6,503 bases of DNA. Source: Bacteroidales bacterium. GTDB taxonomy: Bacteria > Bacteroidota > Bacteroidia > Bacteroidales > Dysgonomonadaceae. Shown one piece after another: positions 1 to 6,503 of this stretch. Position 1 is the first letter of the stretch. Every line of letters starts with the position of its first letter. The notes beneath the pieces were generated by a model, which was given only the letters and a program-made list of their open reading frames with translations, was not told where the DNA came from and did no database searches. A program made the translations under genes and the position numbers. The DNA lies in assembly GCA_012728155.1 (NCBI GenBank), contig JAAYFR010000303.1:1-6503 (forward strand). Reading direction: 5' to 3'.

Positions 1-615
1 GAGCGGAACAAAACGATCGACGAAGAGGGCGACTTCATCTTGGAAAATGCCTCTTATAGCATACCCGGTGAGGTGATTGTCGACAATGAAGACTCATTAC
101 TGTTTGTACTGTCGTCACCTGAAGTGGTAGGCCTTTTACCGAAGTGGCTCGATCAGGTGGATGACAATTCGTTCCGCTATTCGGGGGTGTCGGACTGGCG
201 TCCGCCATTGCAGTGGACATTGACTACCCATGATAAATATTATGGCACCCATATTCGATCGGCTTACGTAATTAAAAGCGGTAGCGGAGGACAGACCGCA
301 ACATGGAAAATTCCTGTGCCGGAAGCGGGACAGTACGACCTCTTTTATTATGTGTATAAGCCGGATGAACTTCGCCGACTCCGGGGCAGAGGAAGGGGTG
401 GACGTGGCGCTTCAGGCGGTGAAGCCGAGTATCATTTTAAAGTGCGATACGATGAAGAGGAGGAGAATGCCTATATCAATTTGCAGCGTTCTGATGAGGG
501 ATGGAGTATTTTGGGAAGCTACTTTTTTAGTGATGACACGGTACAGGTTGTGCTGGGTAATGATTGTAAGTTGCGAACCGTTACAGCTGATGCCGTGAAA
601 ATTGTGAGAAGATAA
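1..615 (+). CDS. C-terminal part of a protein with a Golvesin/Xly CBD-like domain (5' end outside window)
   Basis: Frame 1 is open from the first base to the TAA at 613-615, giving 204 residues with no real start. The TTG at 40 is simply an internal Leu codon, so this is the tail of a longer protein. From about residue 24 the pattern fits the Golvesin/xanthan-lyase CBD-like beta-sandwich: VIVDNED, then KYYGTHIRSAY, ATWKIPVPEAGQYDLFYYVY, EGWSILGSYFF and a terminal TADAVKIVRR. In known proteins this module is a C-terminal, probably carbohydrate- or surface-binding, appendage on secreted enzymes. About 40 residues separate VDNED from the conserved Trp/Tyr-Gly region, longer than I expect for the family. 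Residues 125-140 are an Arg/Gly-rich loop, followed by an acidic run (DEEEE, residues 151-155). The catalytic or main domain lies upstream and cannot be named. The stop is 24 bases before the efflux genes, so co-transcription is possible. The domain call is from remembered motifs, not a profile search. Confidence 0.72.
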   Translation, partial: ERNKTIDEEGDFILENASYSIPGEVIVDNEDSLLFVLSSPEVVGLLPKWLDQVDDNSFRYSGVSDWRPPLQWTLTTHDKYYGTHIRSAYVIKSGSGGQTATWKIPVPEAGQYDLFYYVYKPDELRRLRGRGRGGRGASGGEAEYHFKVRYDEEEENAYINLQRSDEGWSILGSYFFSDDTVQVVLGNDCKLRTVTADAVKIVRR

Positions 616-639
616 ATAATTGTAAGAAAGATAAATAAT
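603..639 (+). repeat. Imperfect tandem duplication (18 + 19 nt) across the gene 1 stop codon
   Basis: Positions 603-620 (TGTGAGAAGATAAATAAT) and 621-639 (TGTAAGAAAGATAAATAAT) are head-to-tail copies differing by one substitution and one inserted A. The last 12 bases, AAGATAAATAAT, are identical (609-620 and 628-639). The first copy holds the last codons and TAA stop of the upstream gene. The second fills almost the whole intergenic gap and ends directly against the ATG at 640. The A-rich second copy therefore serves as the translation leader of the outer-membrane channel gene. The repeat is read directly from the sequence; any regulatory role is inference. Confidence 0.85.
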
Positions 640-2142
640 ATGGATAAAAAACGGGTAACGATAAAAAAATCCTGCTTACTGCTGCTTTTTGCGGCGACCT
701 TATCCTTTTCGGGCAGCTATGCACAATCTGTATTGACCATTGAGCAAGCATTGGATATTGCAGAAGAGCATAACCCCGACCTGAAAGCATCGAGACTCAA
801 TCTGGAGCGGTATCAACAGAATGTTGTGGCACAACGTGCATCGCTGAAGTCCCGTTTTTCATTGGACCTGAACCCATTCAATTACAGCCGGTCGAGGCGC
901 TTCGACAACCGCTTGTCGCAATGGTACACCAATGAGACCCTGAATACCAGCGGCACATTTATGGTATCGCAACCGATTTTGCTGACCGATGGTGAAATAT
1001 CGCTTATCAATACATTTGGATGGCAAGATAATAAATCGACGGTGGAAGGGGTGGATAACAGCAACAAGGCGTTTAGCAATGATCTCTATTTGCGGCTGAA
1101 CCAGCCCATTTTCACCTACAACCGGAGTAAGATGGAGTTGCAACGGATTGAATTCGATTATGAGAATGCGGGGATACGCTATGCATTGCAGCGACTCAAT
1201 ACGGAAAGGAGCATCACAAATCAGTTTTACGCTGTCTATATGGCGATTAATAATCTGGCTATCAGCAGGGAAGAGCTCGAAAATACAGAGCAGAGCTTTG
1301 AGATCATCAAGAATAAGGTGGAGGCAGACCTCTCGGCGAAAGAGGAACTGTTTCAGGCGGAGTTGAACCTTGCCAATGCGCAATCGACTGTTCAGGAGCG
1401 TTATGTCTCTCTTGAGAATGCCAAAGATCAATTGAAACAAAGCCTGGGAATGCCGTTGAGTGAAGATATTGAAGTGATTGCGGAGATAGAGGTGAGTCCC
1501 ATCGCGATTGATTTGGACCGGGTGGTACAAAATGGATTGAGTTCGAGAATGGAGATCCGTCAGCGGGAGATTGATATTGAGTTGGGCGAATTACAGATGA
1601 TCCAGACCAAGAGCCTCAATGAGTTCAAGGGCGACATCTCGCTTTCGGTCGGAATCATTGGAGACCATGAACGGCTTGGCAACATATATGAGAATCCCAC
1701 CCAAAATCCACGGGTAGCCATCAGTTTTACCGTTCCCATCTTTGATTGGGGCGAAAAAAAGGCAAGGATAAAAGCACAAAAGATAGCGCAGACGGTCGCT
1801 AAACTTGAACAGGAGAATCTGAAAGTTGATATTGAACTCGATGCCAGGCAGGTGTGGAGGAGACTTGAGAATCTTCGTACACAGATTGATATCGCTGAAA
1901 AGAGCGTCCGTAACGCGCAGCTAACTTACGATATCAATTTGACAAGATACCGTGAAGGTGATTTGACAGGGATGGAGATCAGTCAATTCCAGACCCAGTT
2001 GTCGAATAGGAAGATGGCGCATGCGCAAGCACTTATCAACTACAAGATTGAGTTGCTCAACCTCAAAATCCTCTCTTTGTATGATTTTGAAAAGGATGAA
2101 CCTATCGTGCCCATCAGGGAGCTGACCGATGGTAATCAATAG
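640..2142 (+). CDS. TolC-family outer-membrane efflux channel protein
   Basis: The 500-residue product has a Sec signal peptide: basic start (MDKKRVTIKK), hydrophobic core at about 11-22, and likely cleavage after SYA at residue 28. No lipobox is present, so unlike OprM-type channels it should not be lipidated. The mature part shows the two-repeat OEP (outer membrane efflux protein) architecture. It opens with SVLTIEQALDIAEEHNPDL (30-48). A first beta segment contains LRLNQPIFTYNRSKMELQ (151-168) and is followed by long amphipathic helices at about 170-270. The second repeat carries SFTVPIFDWGEKKARIKAQK (362-381), the usual signature before the second helical pair, with helices to about 480. 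Three such subunits would form a beta barrel plus periplasmic helical tunnel. The ATG at 640 is the start that leaves a complete signal peptide. There is no strong Shine-Dalgarno, only an A-rich leader. The adaptor gene follows 46 bases downstream, consistent with a dedicated channel for this pump. Confidence 0.95.
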   Translation: MDKKRVTIKKSCLLLLFAATLSFSGSYAQSVLTIEQALDIAEEHNPDLKASRLNLERYQQNVVAQRASLKSRFSLDLNPFNYSRSRRFDNRLSQWYTNETLNTSGTFMVSQPILLTDGEISLINTFGWQDNKSTVEGVDNSNKAFSNDLYLRLNQPIFTYNRSKMELQRIEFDYENAGIRYALQRLNTERSITNQFYAVYMAINNLAISREELENTEQSFEIIKNKVEADLSAKEELFQAELNLANAQSTVQERYVSLENAKDQLKQSLGMPLSEDIEVIAEIEVSPIAIDLDRVVQNGLSSRMEIRQREIDIELGELQMIQTKSLNEFKGDISLSVGIIGDHERLGNIYENPTQNPRVAISFTVPIFDWGEKKARIKAQKIAQTVAKLEQENLKVDIELDARQVWRRLENLRTQIDIAEKSVRNAQLTYDINLTRYREGDLTGMEISQFQTQLSNRKMAHAQALINYKIELLNLKILSLYDFEKDEPIVPIRELTDGNQ

Positions 2143-2188
2143 AATTGAGAGGATAGAAAAATAAAAGAAATCATTTAATATAAAAACA
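2143..2188 (+). promoter_or_regulatory. A/T-rich translation leader of the adaptor gene, without Shine-Dalgarno at normal spacing
   Basis: This 46-base gap has only 8 G or C bases. The only purine-rich SD-like string, GAGAGGA at 2147-2153, lies 35 bases before the ATG, too far to act in the standard way. The 20 bases before the ATG are almost entirely A and T. Unstructured A-rich leaders of this kind are typical of Bacteroidota genes, whose initiation depends little on Shine-Dalgarno pairing. I see no TAnnTTTG promoter box and no hairpin with a T-run, so this looks like an intra-operon spacer rather than a promoter or terminator. Confidence 0.4.
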
Positions 2189-3241
2189 ATGAAATACAGG
2201 ATCTTATTGTCAACGGTAGTTATTGCTTTACTTACGGCATGCGGAAATCAACCCCAAGGCAGTCAAAACGATATTGAAACACCTGTATCGGTGCAGGAAC
2301 TGAAAAAAGGTTCGATCAGCAAGTTGGTAAACACCACCGGAACGGCACAGGCAACCTATAGTGTGGAGCTCAATTCCGAGACGACCGGATTTTACTATCT
2401 ACAGCAGAATCCTGCTACCGGCAGGCCGTTTAAACTGGGTGACGCAGTGAAAAAAGGGCAGCTGATTATTCGTCTCGAAAACAAAGAGTATGAAAACGGT
2501 ATCGCGTTGGAGTCGAAAAAACTCAGCCTTGAGATTGCAGAGCAGGAGCAGAGCAAACAGCAGGCGTTGTATGAGAAGGGAGGGGTCACCCTGAGTGAAA
2601 TGCGCAATACCGAAGTGAGGGTTACCAATGCCCGTTACGATCTTGAAAATGCGACCATCAACCTCGATAAGATGAATGTGAGAGCTCCTTTCGACGGGAT
2701 TATTGTCTCCTTGCCGCATTATACCGCACAAAGCCGGGTGAACCAAGGAAGCGAGATGGTGGGATTGATGGCCTACAGCCGCATGTATATGGAGATCAAT
2801 CTGCCTGAGAGTGCCATTGAATATATAAGGACCAATCAGCCGGTGCACATCACACATTATACCTTGCAGAACGATACCCTTCAGGGTGAGATCAGTGAGC
2901 TCTCACCTGCCATCAGTACCGAAACCCGCACCTTTAAAGGGAAAATATTGATCAATAACAATCAGTTGAAACTGCGCCCCGGCATGTTTGTGAAAGCCGA
3001 CATCGTTGTGGATCGGGCGGATAGTGCCATTATTATCCCGAAAAGTGTCCTCTTGTCCAGGCGAAACCGTAAATATGTCTATGTTGTGGAAAAGAATACC
3101 GCCATTTTAAGAGATATCCGCACCGGACTGGAGGATGAGGATAACATACAGGTTATCGAAGGGTTAAGGGAGAATGAGAATCTAATCATCAGGGGACACG
3201 AAACATTACGTGAGAATAGCAAGGTGAAAGTGTTGAAATAG
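2189..3241 (+). CDS. RND efflux periplasmic adaptor subunit (membrane fusion protein, lipoprotein)
   Basis: The 350-residue product begins with a lipoprotein signal peptide whose lipobox is LTAC (15-18), so Cys18 should be acylated and the mature protein anchored to a membrane facing the periplasm. The order of parts fits the HlyD/AcrA adaptor family. The first half of the lipoyl-like domain lies at about 55-97 and includes the typical GDAVKKGQLIIRLE. A short alpha-helical hairpin runs from about 98 to 160. The second lipoyl half, 161-195, carries the signature MNVRAPFDGIIV. A beta barrel follows at about 198-275 (KLRPGMFVKADI at 261-272), then a membrane-proximal domain with AIIIPKSVLL to the end. 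The hairpin tip carries K123, L127 and T134, matching the spacing of the R-x3-L-x6-S channel-docking motif with conservative changes. The adaptor would bridge the upstream channel and the downstream permease. The length is on the short side but complete. Confidence 0.95.
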   Translation: MKYRILLSTVVIALLTACGNQPQGSQNDIETPVSVQELKKGSISKLVNTTGTAQATYSVELNSETTGFYYLQQNPATGRPFKLGDAVKKGQLIIRLENKEYENGIALESKKLSLEIAEQEQSKQQALYEKGGVTLSEMRNTEVRVTNARYDLENATINLDKMNVRAPFDGIIVSLPHYTAQSRVNQGSEMVGLMAYSRMYMEINLPESAIEYIRTNQPVHITHYTLQNDTLQGEISELSPAISTETRTFKGKILINNNQLKLRPGMFVKADIVVDRADSAIIIPKSVLLSRRNRKYVYVVEKNTAILRDIRTGLEDEDNIQVIEGLRENENLIIRGHETLRENSKVKVLK

Positions 3242-3271
3242 CTTGAACAATAGGAAAAGTGTACCTTTAAC

Positions 3272-3283
3272 ATGACGGAGTAA
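3272..3283 (+). other. Three-codon mini-ORF (MTE-stop) abutting the permease start
   Basis: ATG ACG GAG TAA occupies 3272-3283 and its stop codon directly touches the ATG at 3284. It is in frame with the permease, so this TAA excludes any upstream start and fixes the permease N-terminus at 3284 or later. GGAG (3277-3280) is the only Shine-Dalgarno-like string, just three bases from the ATG, closer than the usual spacing. Whether the mini-ORF is translated is unknown; a four-codon ORF can easily arise by chance. Confidence 0.35.
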
Positions 3284-6200
3284 ATGAGGAATATAGTCAG
3301 ATTTGCATTAAAAAATCCTGTGACCATCAGTATGATCGTCTTTGCCATCTTGCTGCTGGGTAAGATATCCTACGACCGGTTGAGCGTGGATTTATTGCCG
3401 GATATGAATAGCCCGCGGCTCTTTGTAGAGTTTGAAGCGGGTGAGCGCCCACCGGAGGAGATCGAGAAGATGTTCGTCGAAAATATGGAGTCGATGGCTA
3501 TCCGGCAAAGTGATGTGACGCAGGTATCCTCTATTGTCAAAGCAGGATCTGCCCGCATAACAGTGGAGTATGTGCAGAATAAGGATATGGATGAAGCCTT
3601 CCTCGACCTCCAGAAGGCGATGACCTCTTTTTCCCAGAATCAGGATATCACCTCAATCAATATCACCCAGCACGATCCCAATACCGCACCGGTGATGCTG
3701 ATCGCCATGTCGCACCATTCGATCAACGATATGGCGGAACTGCGTAAGATGGCCGACAGCTATGTGCGTAACGAGCTTATCCGTCTCGAGGGGGTGGCTG
3801 AGGTGGCGCTGTCGGGAGAGGAGATCCCCGTGTTGACCATCGAGACCGATCCCTATAAGCTGAACGCATTTGGGCTTACCATGGATGAGATCGCATCGAG
3901 GATCGAAACCAACAATCAAAGTATTTCCGGGGGACGGGTGAGTGAACTGGGTTTGCAATACCTGGTGAAGAGTTCGTCGTTATTCACCACCGAGGCTGAT
4001 TTTGAAAAGCTGATTGTCAGCTATAAATCGACGGAAGCTTCCACCGGCACCGCGTCGCAAAATACAAACGGCAATATGGAAAGGGCGCCACTCTTCTTGG
4101 GAGAGCTGGCTACGGTGAAATTCGAAAGTGCCCGACCCGATAATATTGTACGGATCAATGGGGAGCGTTGTATTGGCCTCTCCGTCTATAAAGAGACCCA
4201 GTTCAACACGGTAAAGGCAGTCGATCTGATTACCCGTCAATTGAAATTCATTGAACAGGCCTTACCGGGATACAAGTTTCAGGTCATCAGTAATCAGGGA
4301 ATCTTTATTCAACAGTCGATCGGTGAGGTGATGGACAGTGCCCTCATTGGGATGTTGCTGGCAGTGCTGGTGCTCTTCTTCTTCCTCCGCCGGATCGGCA
4401 CCACCCTTATTGTCAGTGTGTCGATCCCCATATCCATTATCGCCACATTCAATATGATGTATTTCAATGGGCTTACGCTTAATATAATGACGTTGAGTGG
4501 GTTAGCTCTTGGGGCGGGCATGCTGATTGACAATGCCATCGTGGTGATCGAGAGTATATTCCGGAATAGGGAACAGGGATTGGAGCGTGAAGAATCGATT
4601 ATCAACGGGACGACCGAGATATCGGGTGCGGTCATTGCCTCTACATTGACCACGATTGTGGTGTTTATCCCGATTGTTTATCTGCATGGTGCGTCGGGAG
4701 AACTATTCAAAGACCAGGCATGGACGGTGACATTTTCATTGCTGTCGTCACTCTTTGTCTCTCTCCTGGTCATTCCGATGTTATACGACCGTTTCACGGG
4801 ACGGAAAAAGGTGAAGGAAGAGACTAAGTCGGTACAATTCAAAAGGTATGGCAATCAACTGCGCACATTGCTCAACCATCGCTGGTGGGTGATTGGCGCT
4901 TCGGTAGCTATATTGGTGATCTCCATCTTCCTGCTTCCATTTATTGGTACCGAATTTTTGCCGCGTGCCGAAGGGAAAGATTTTACGGTATCGGTCAAAT
5001 TACCGGAAGGTACCCGGCTGGAGAGGACCGATGCGGTGGTGAATAATCTGGAATATCTGCTCCATGCGGTAAGTGGAGACAGCCTGGCCACGGTATACAG
5101 CCATATCGGAAAGGGCTCTTCCAATAATGAGATATTTGAAGGCGAGCATACTGCCATGATGAAAGTGATTCTTTCCGGTCAAAGCAAGTTGTCACCCGAG
5201 ATGGTGATCTCCCGTTTTCTGGAGGCGACCAGCGATATCGATGGGTTGGAACTCTCATTCAAGCAGGATAACTACTCACTGGGTGAATTCCTGGGAGGGG
5301 AAGAGGCGCCTATTATTGTGGAAGTGAAAGGCGACGACCTCGAAGAGATCGGTTACCTGACCGAAGAGGTGTTGGCGCAGATGGCCCCTATCGATGGTGT
5401 GTATAATGCCAAATCGTCGATGGCCGATGGTGCACCCGAGCTGAATGTCTATATCGACCGTACCATTGCCGGGATCAATAACATCACCGTCTCTACCGTG
5501 ATTCAACAGATAGGAGAGCAACTGCAGGGCCGTGAGGTGGGGAAGATGGATTACCGGGGAGAGATGCGTGATATCGTCATTAAAGTGCCCGATATCAGCA
5601 AGAACGAATTGGATAATATGGTAATTCGTAGTGGGAGCCAGGAGTTCCGGTGGAATGAGATAGCCACTATCACCAGTTCACAGGCGCCGAAAGAGATATT
5701 CCGCCGCAACCAGAGCCGCATCAACAAGATTGTGGCAGATATGGGAACAGGAAAGTCGCTCGACAAAGTTGCACAGGAAATCCGTACCGCTGTCAGTGGT
5801 ATTGATCTATCTCCCAGCTATTCTATCACGGTGACCGGAGAAGAGGAGAAGCGCAAAGAGTCGATGGAGGGTTTGTTGTTCGCATTACTGCTCTCGGTGG
5901 TGCTGGTCTATATGGTGTTGTCTTCTCAATATGAATCATTGCTCTATCCGTTTGTGATCCTGCTGACCATCCCGTTTGGACTGGTGGGAGCCGTCATGAT
6001 CTTCCTGATTACAGCTACACCGCTGAATATCATGGGGGTAATGGGTATTATCATGCTGGCGGGGATTGCCATCAACAACTCGATCCTGTTAGTGGGGCGT
6101 ATCAATCAGTTGAAGACGACGATGGATCTGACCGAAGCGATCGTGTTGGCGGGACAACAACGTATCCGGCCGATTATCATGACCACGCTGACTACCATTC

Positions 6201-6400
6201 TGGTGCTGTTGCCCATGACTTTCAGCTTCGGCGGAGGCTCGTCGATGCGCTCGTCGATGGCGGTGGCGGTGATAGGTGGACTGGTTACATCCACCTTGAT
6301 GAGCTTGGTGGTCATTCCGTGTGTCTTCTATCTCTTTGAACAGATGAAACGGAGCGTAAGAGGAGGGGGTGAGGTAAACGAATTGAGAGGAAAAGGATGA
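3284..6400 (+). CDS. RND-family efflux permease, inner membrane (ACR_tran/HAE1-like), complete
   Basis: At 1038 residues with twelve predicted membrane segments, this has the normal AcrB-type size and layout. TM1 is at about 11-31, ending in the family motif RLSVDLLPDM. The first porter/docking region spans about 32-345. TM2-TM6 lie at about 350-500 and TM7 at about 533-555, followed by GTEFLPRAEG. The second periplasmic region covers about 556-858 and TM8-TM12 about 861-1015. Such proteins are trimeric antiporters that capture substrate from the periplasm or outer leaflet and pass it to the channel. The relay differs from AcrB: TM4 reads GMLIDNAIVVIES (D416, N417, where AcrB has D407-D408), and TM10 reads GIAINNSILL (N931 where AcrB has K940). 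R960 and T967 match AcrB R971 and T978. A Ser/Thr/Asn/Gly-rich stretch at 247-268 extends a docking-domain hairpin. The start is fixed by an in-frame TAA immediately upstream. The substrate is not predictable; drugs, bile salts or lipids are all possible. Confidence 0.96.
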   Translation: MRNIVRFALKNPVTISMIVFAILLLGKISYDRLSVDLLPDMNSPRLFVEFEAGERPPEEIEKMFVENMESMAIRQSDVTQVSSIVKAGSARITVEYVQNKDMDEAFLDLQKAMTSFSQNQDITSINITQHDPNTAPVMLIAMSHHSINDMAELRKMADSYVRNELIRLEGVAEVALSGEEIPVLTIETDPYKLNAFGLTMDEIASRIETNNQSISGGRVSELGLQYLVKSSSLFTTEADFEKLIVSYKSTEASTGTASQNTNGNMERAPLFLGELATVKFESARPDNIVRINGERCIGLSVYKETQFNTVKAVDLITRQLKFIEQALPGYKFQVISNQGIFIQQSIGEVMDSALIGMLLAVLVLFFFLRRIGTTLIVSVSIPISIIATFNMMYFNGLTLNIMTLSGLALGAGMLIDNAIVVIESIFRNREQGLEREESIINGTTEISGAVIASTLTTIVVFIPIVYLHGASGELFKDQAWTVTFSLLSSLFVSLLVIPMLYDRFTGRKKVKEETKSVQFKRYGNQLRTLLNHRWWVIGASVAILVISIFLLPFIGTEFLPRAEGKDFTVSVKLPEGTRLERTDAVVNNLEYLLHAVSGDSLATVYSHIGKGSSNNEIFEGEHTAMMKVILSGQSKLSPEMVISRFLEATSDIDGLELSFKQDNYSLGEFLGGEEAPIIVEVKGDDLEEIGYLTEEVLAQMAPIDGVYNAKSSMADGAPELNVYIDRTIAGINNITVSTVIQQIGEQLQGREVGKMDYRGEMRDIVIKVPDISKNELDNMVIRSGSQEFRWNEIATITSSQAPKEIFRRNQSRINKIVADMGTGKSLDKVAQEIRTAVSGIDLSPSYSITVTGEEEKRKESMEGLLFALLLSVVLVYMVLSSQYESLLYPFVILLTIPFGLVGAVMIFLITATPLNIMGVMGIIMLAGIAINNSILLVGRINQLKTTMDLTEAIVLAGQQRIRPIIMTTLTTILVLLPMTFSFGGGSSMRSSMAVAVIGGLVTSTLMSLVVIPCVFYLFEQMKRSVRGGGEVNELRGKG

Positions 6401-6503
6401 ACTTTCTTTTAAATAGAAGAGTGACAATCAGCATGTTGTTTATTTCACTTACCCTGTTGGGGTATGTGTCGTATAAGCAATTGCCGGTAGAGCTGCTTCC
6501 CAA
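6397..6503 (+). CDS. Second RND efflux permease, N-terminal fragment (runs off the window)
   Basis: The ATG at 6397 overlaps the preceding TGA as ATGA, and 35 codons plus two bases remain in frame to the window end. The peptide starts MNFLLNRRVTISM, continues through a hydrophobic TM1 and ends with SYKQLPVELLP, the standard RND opening. Aligned without gaps to residues 11-39 of the preceding permease it is identical at 15 of 29 positions, including VTISM, LLG, SY and LLP, so the two are paralogues. A purine-rich AGAGG/AAAAGG run inside the end of the upstream gene (6386-6396) sits just before the ATG. This and the 4-base overlap suggest translational coupling and roughly matched synthesis of the two permeases. 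About a thousand further residues are expected beyond the window; their integrity cannot be judged here. Confidence 0.9.
   Translation, partial: MNFLLNRRVTISMLFISLTLLGYVSYKQLPVELLP

Noticed and set aside
40..42. TTG at 40 as the start codon of the first gene
   Set aside because: The frame is open through to base 1 and the preceding residues (ERNKTIDEEGDFI) read as normal protein. No leader or ribosome-binding sequence precedes the TTG. The gene is better treated as truncated by the window edge.
859..1530. Long antisense open frame (223 codons, - strand) inside the channel gene
   Set aside because: It lies wholly within a well-supported TolC-family gene. Its product is a compositionally odd His/Arg/Leu/Ile-rich sequence with no recognisable motif. 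It reads as a shadow of the sense codons, as do the other antisense frames in the window.
2143..2153. AATTGAGAGGA occurring both here and at 6381-6391, near two gene starts
   Set aside because: An 11-base match between two places in a 6.5 kb sequence is expected by chance. The two copies also sit at very different distances from their start codons.
3262..3269. TACCTTTA as a Bacteroidota -7 promoter box (TAnnTTTG) before the permease gene
   Set aside because: The last base does not match, the nearest upstream TTG (3243-3245) is about 16 bases away rather than about 19-21, and it would lie only 15 bases before the start codon. The match is too weak to call.
3255..3270. Small inverted repeat AAAG-TGTAC-CTTT between adaptor and permease genes
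   Set aside because: The stem is only four base pairs, mostly A-T, with no T-run after it. It would not form a stable terminator or operator.

Overview
The window looks like part of a Bacteroidota chromosome, most plausibly Bacteroidales. This is inferred from three things: several leaders are A/T-rich and lack a clear Shine-Dalgarno, the first gene encodes a C-terminal module of the golvesin/xanthan-lyase (Xly) type common in that phylum, and the efflux operon carries its own outer-membrane channel gene. Base composition is moderate (somewhat under 50% GC by eye). A finer taxonomic placement is not supported.

Layout, all on the + strand and tightly packed: (1) 1-615, the 3' end of a larger gene, encoding a beta-sandwich Golvesin/Xly CBD-like module with an odd Arg/Gly-rich loop; (2) 640-2142, a TolC-family outer-membrane efflux protein; (3) 2189-3241, a lipoprotein periplasmic adaptor (membrane fusion protein); (4) 3284-6400, a complete RND inner-membrane permease; (5) 6397-6503, the first 35 codons of a second RND permease that overlaps the previous stop codon by 4 bases. 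Gaps between genes are 24, 46 and 42 bases and then -4. No intrinsic terminator or convincing internal promoter is visible, so genes 2-5 read as one operon, possibly continuous with gene 1. No transcriptional regulator lies inside the window.

Together genes 2-5 would make a tripartite pump spanning both membranes: channel, adaptor and one or two RND permeases. Two adjacent permeases served by one adaptor recall MdtABC of enterobacteria, where MdtB and MdtC form a heterotrimer. The substrate cannot be read from the sequence.

No clearly undescribed system is visible. The points most worth checking are the non-canonical proton-relay residues in the complete permease (Asp-Asn in TM4, Asn in place of Lys in TM10), a Ser/Thr/Asn/Gly-rich extension in its N-terminal docking hairpin, the permease pairing, the RG-rich loop in the upstream protein, and a short tandem duplication across the gene 1/gene 2 junction.
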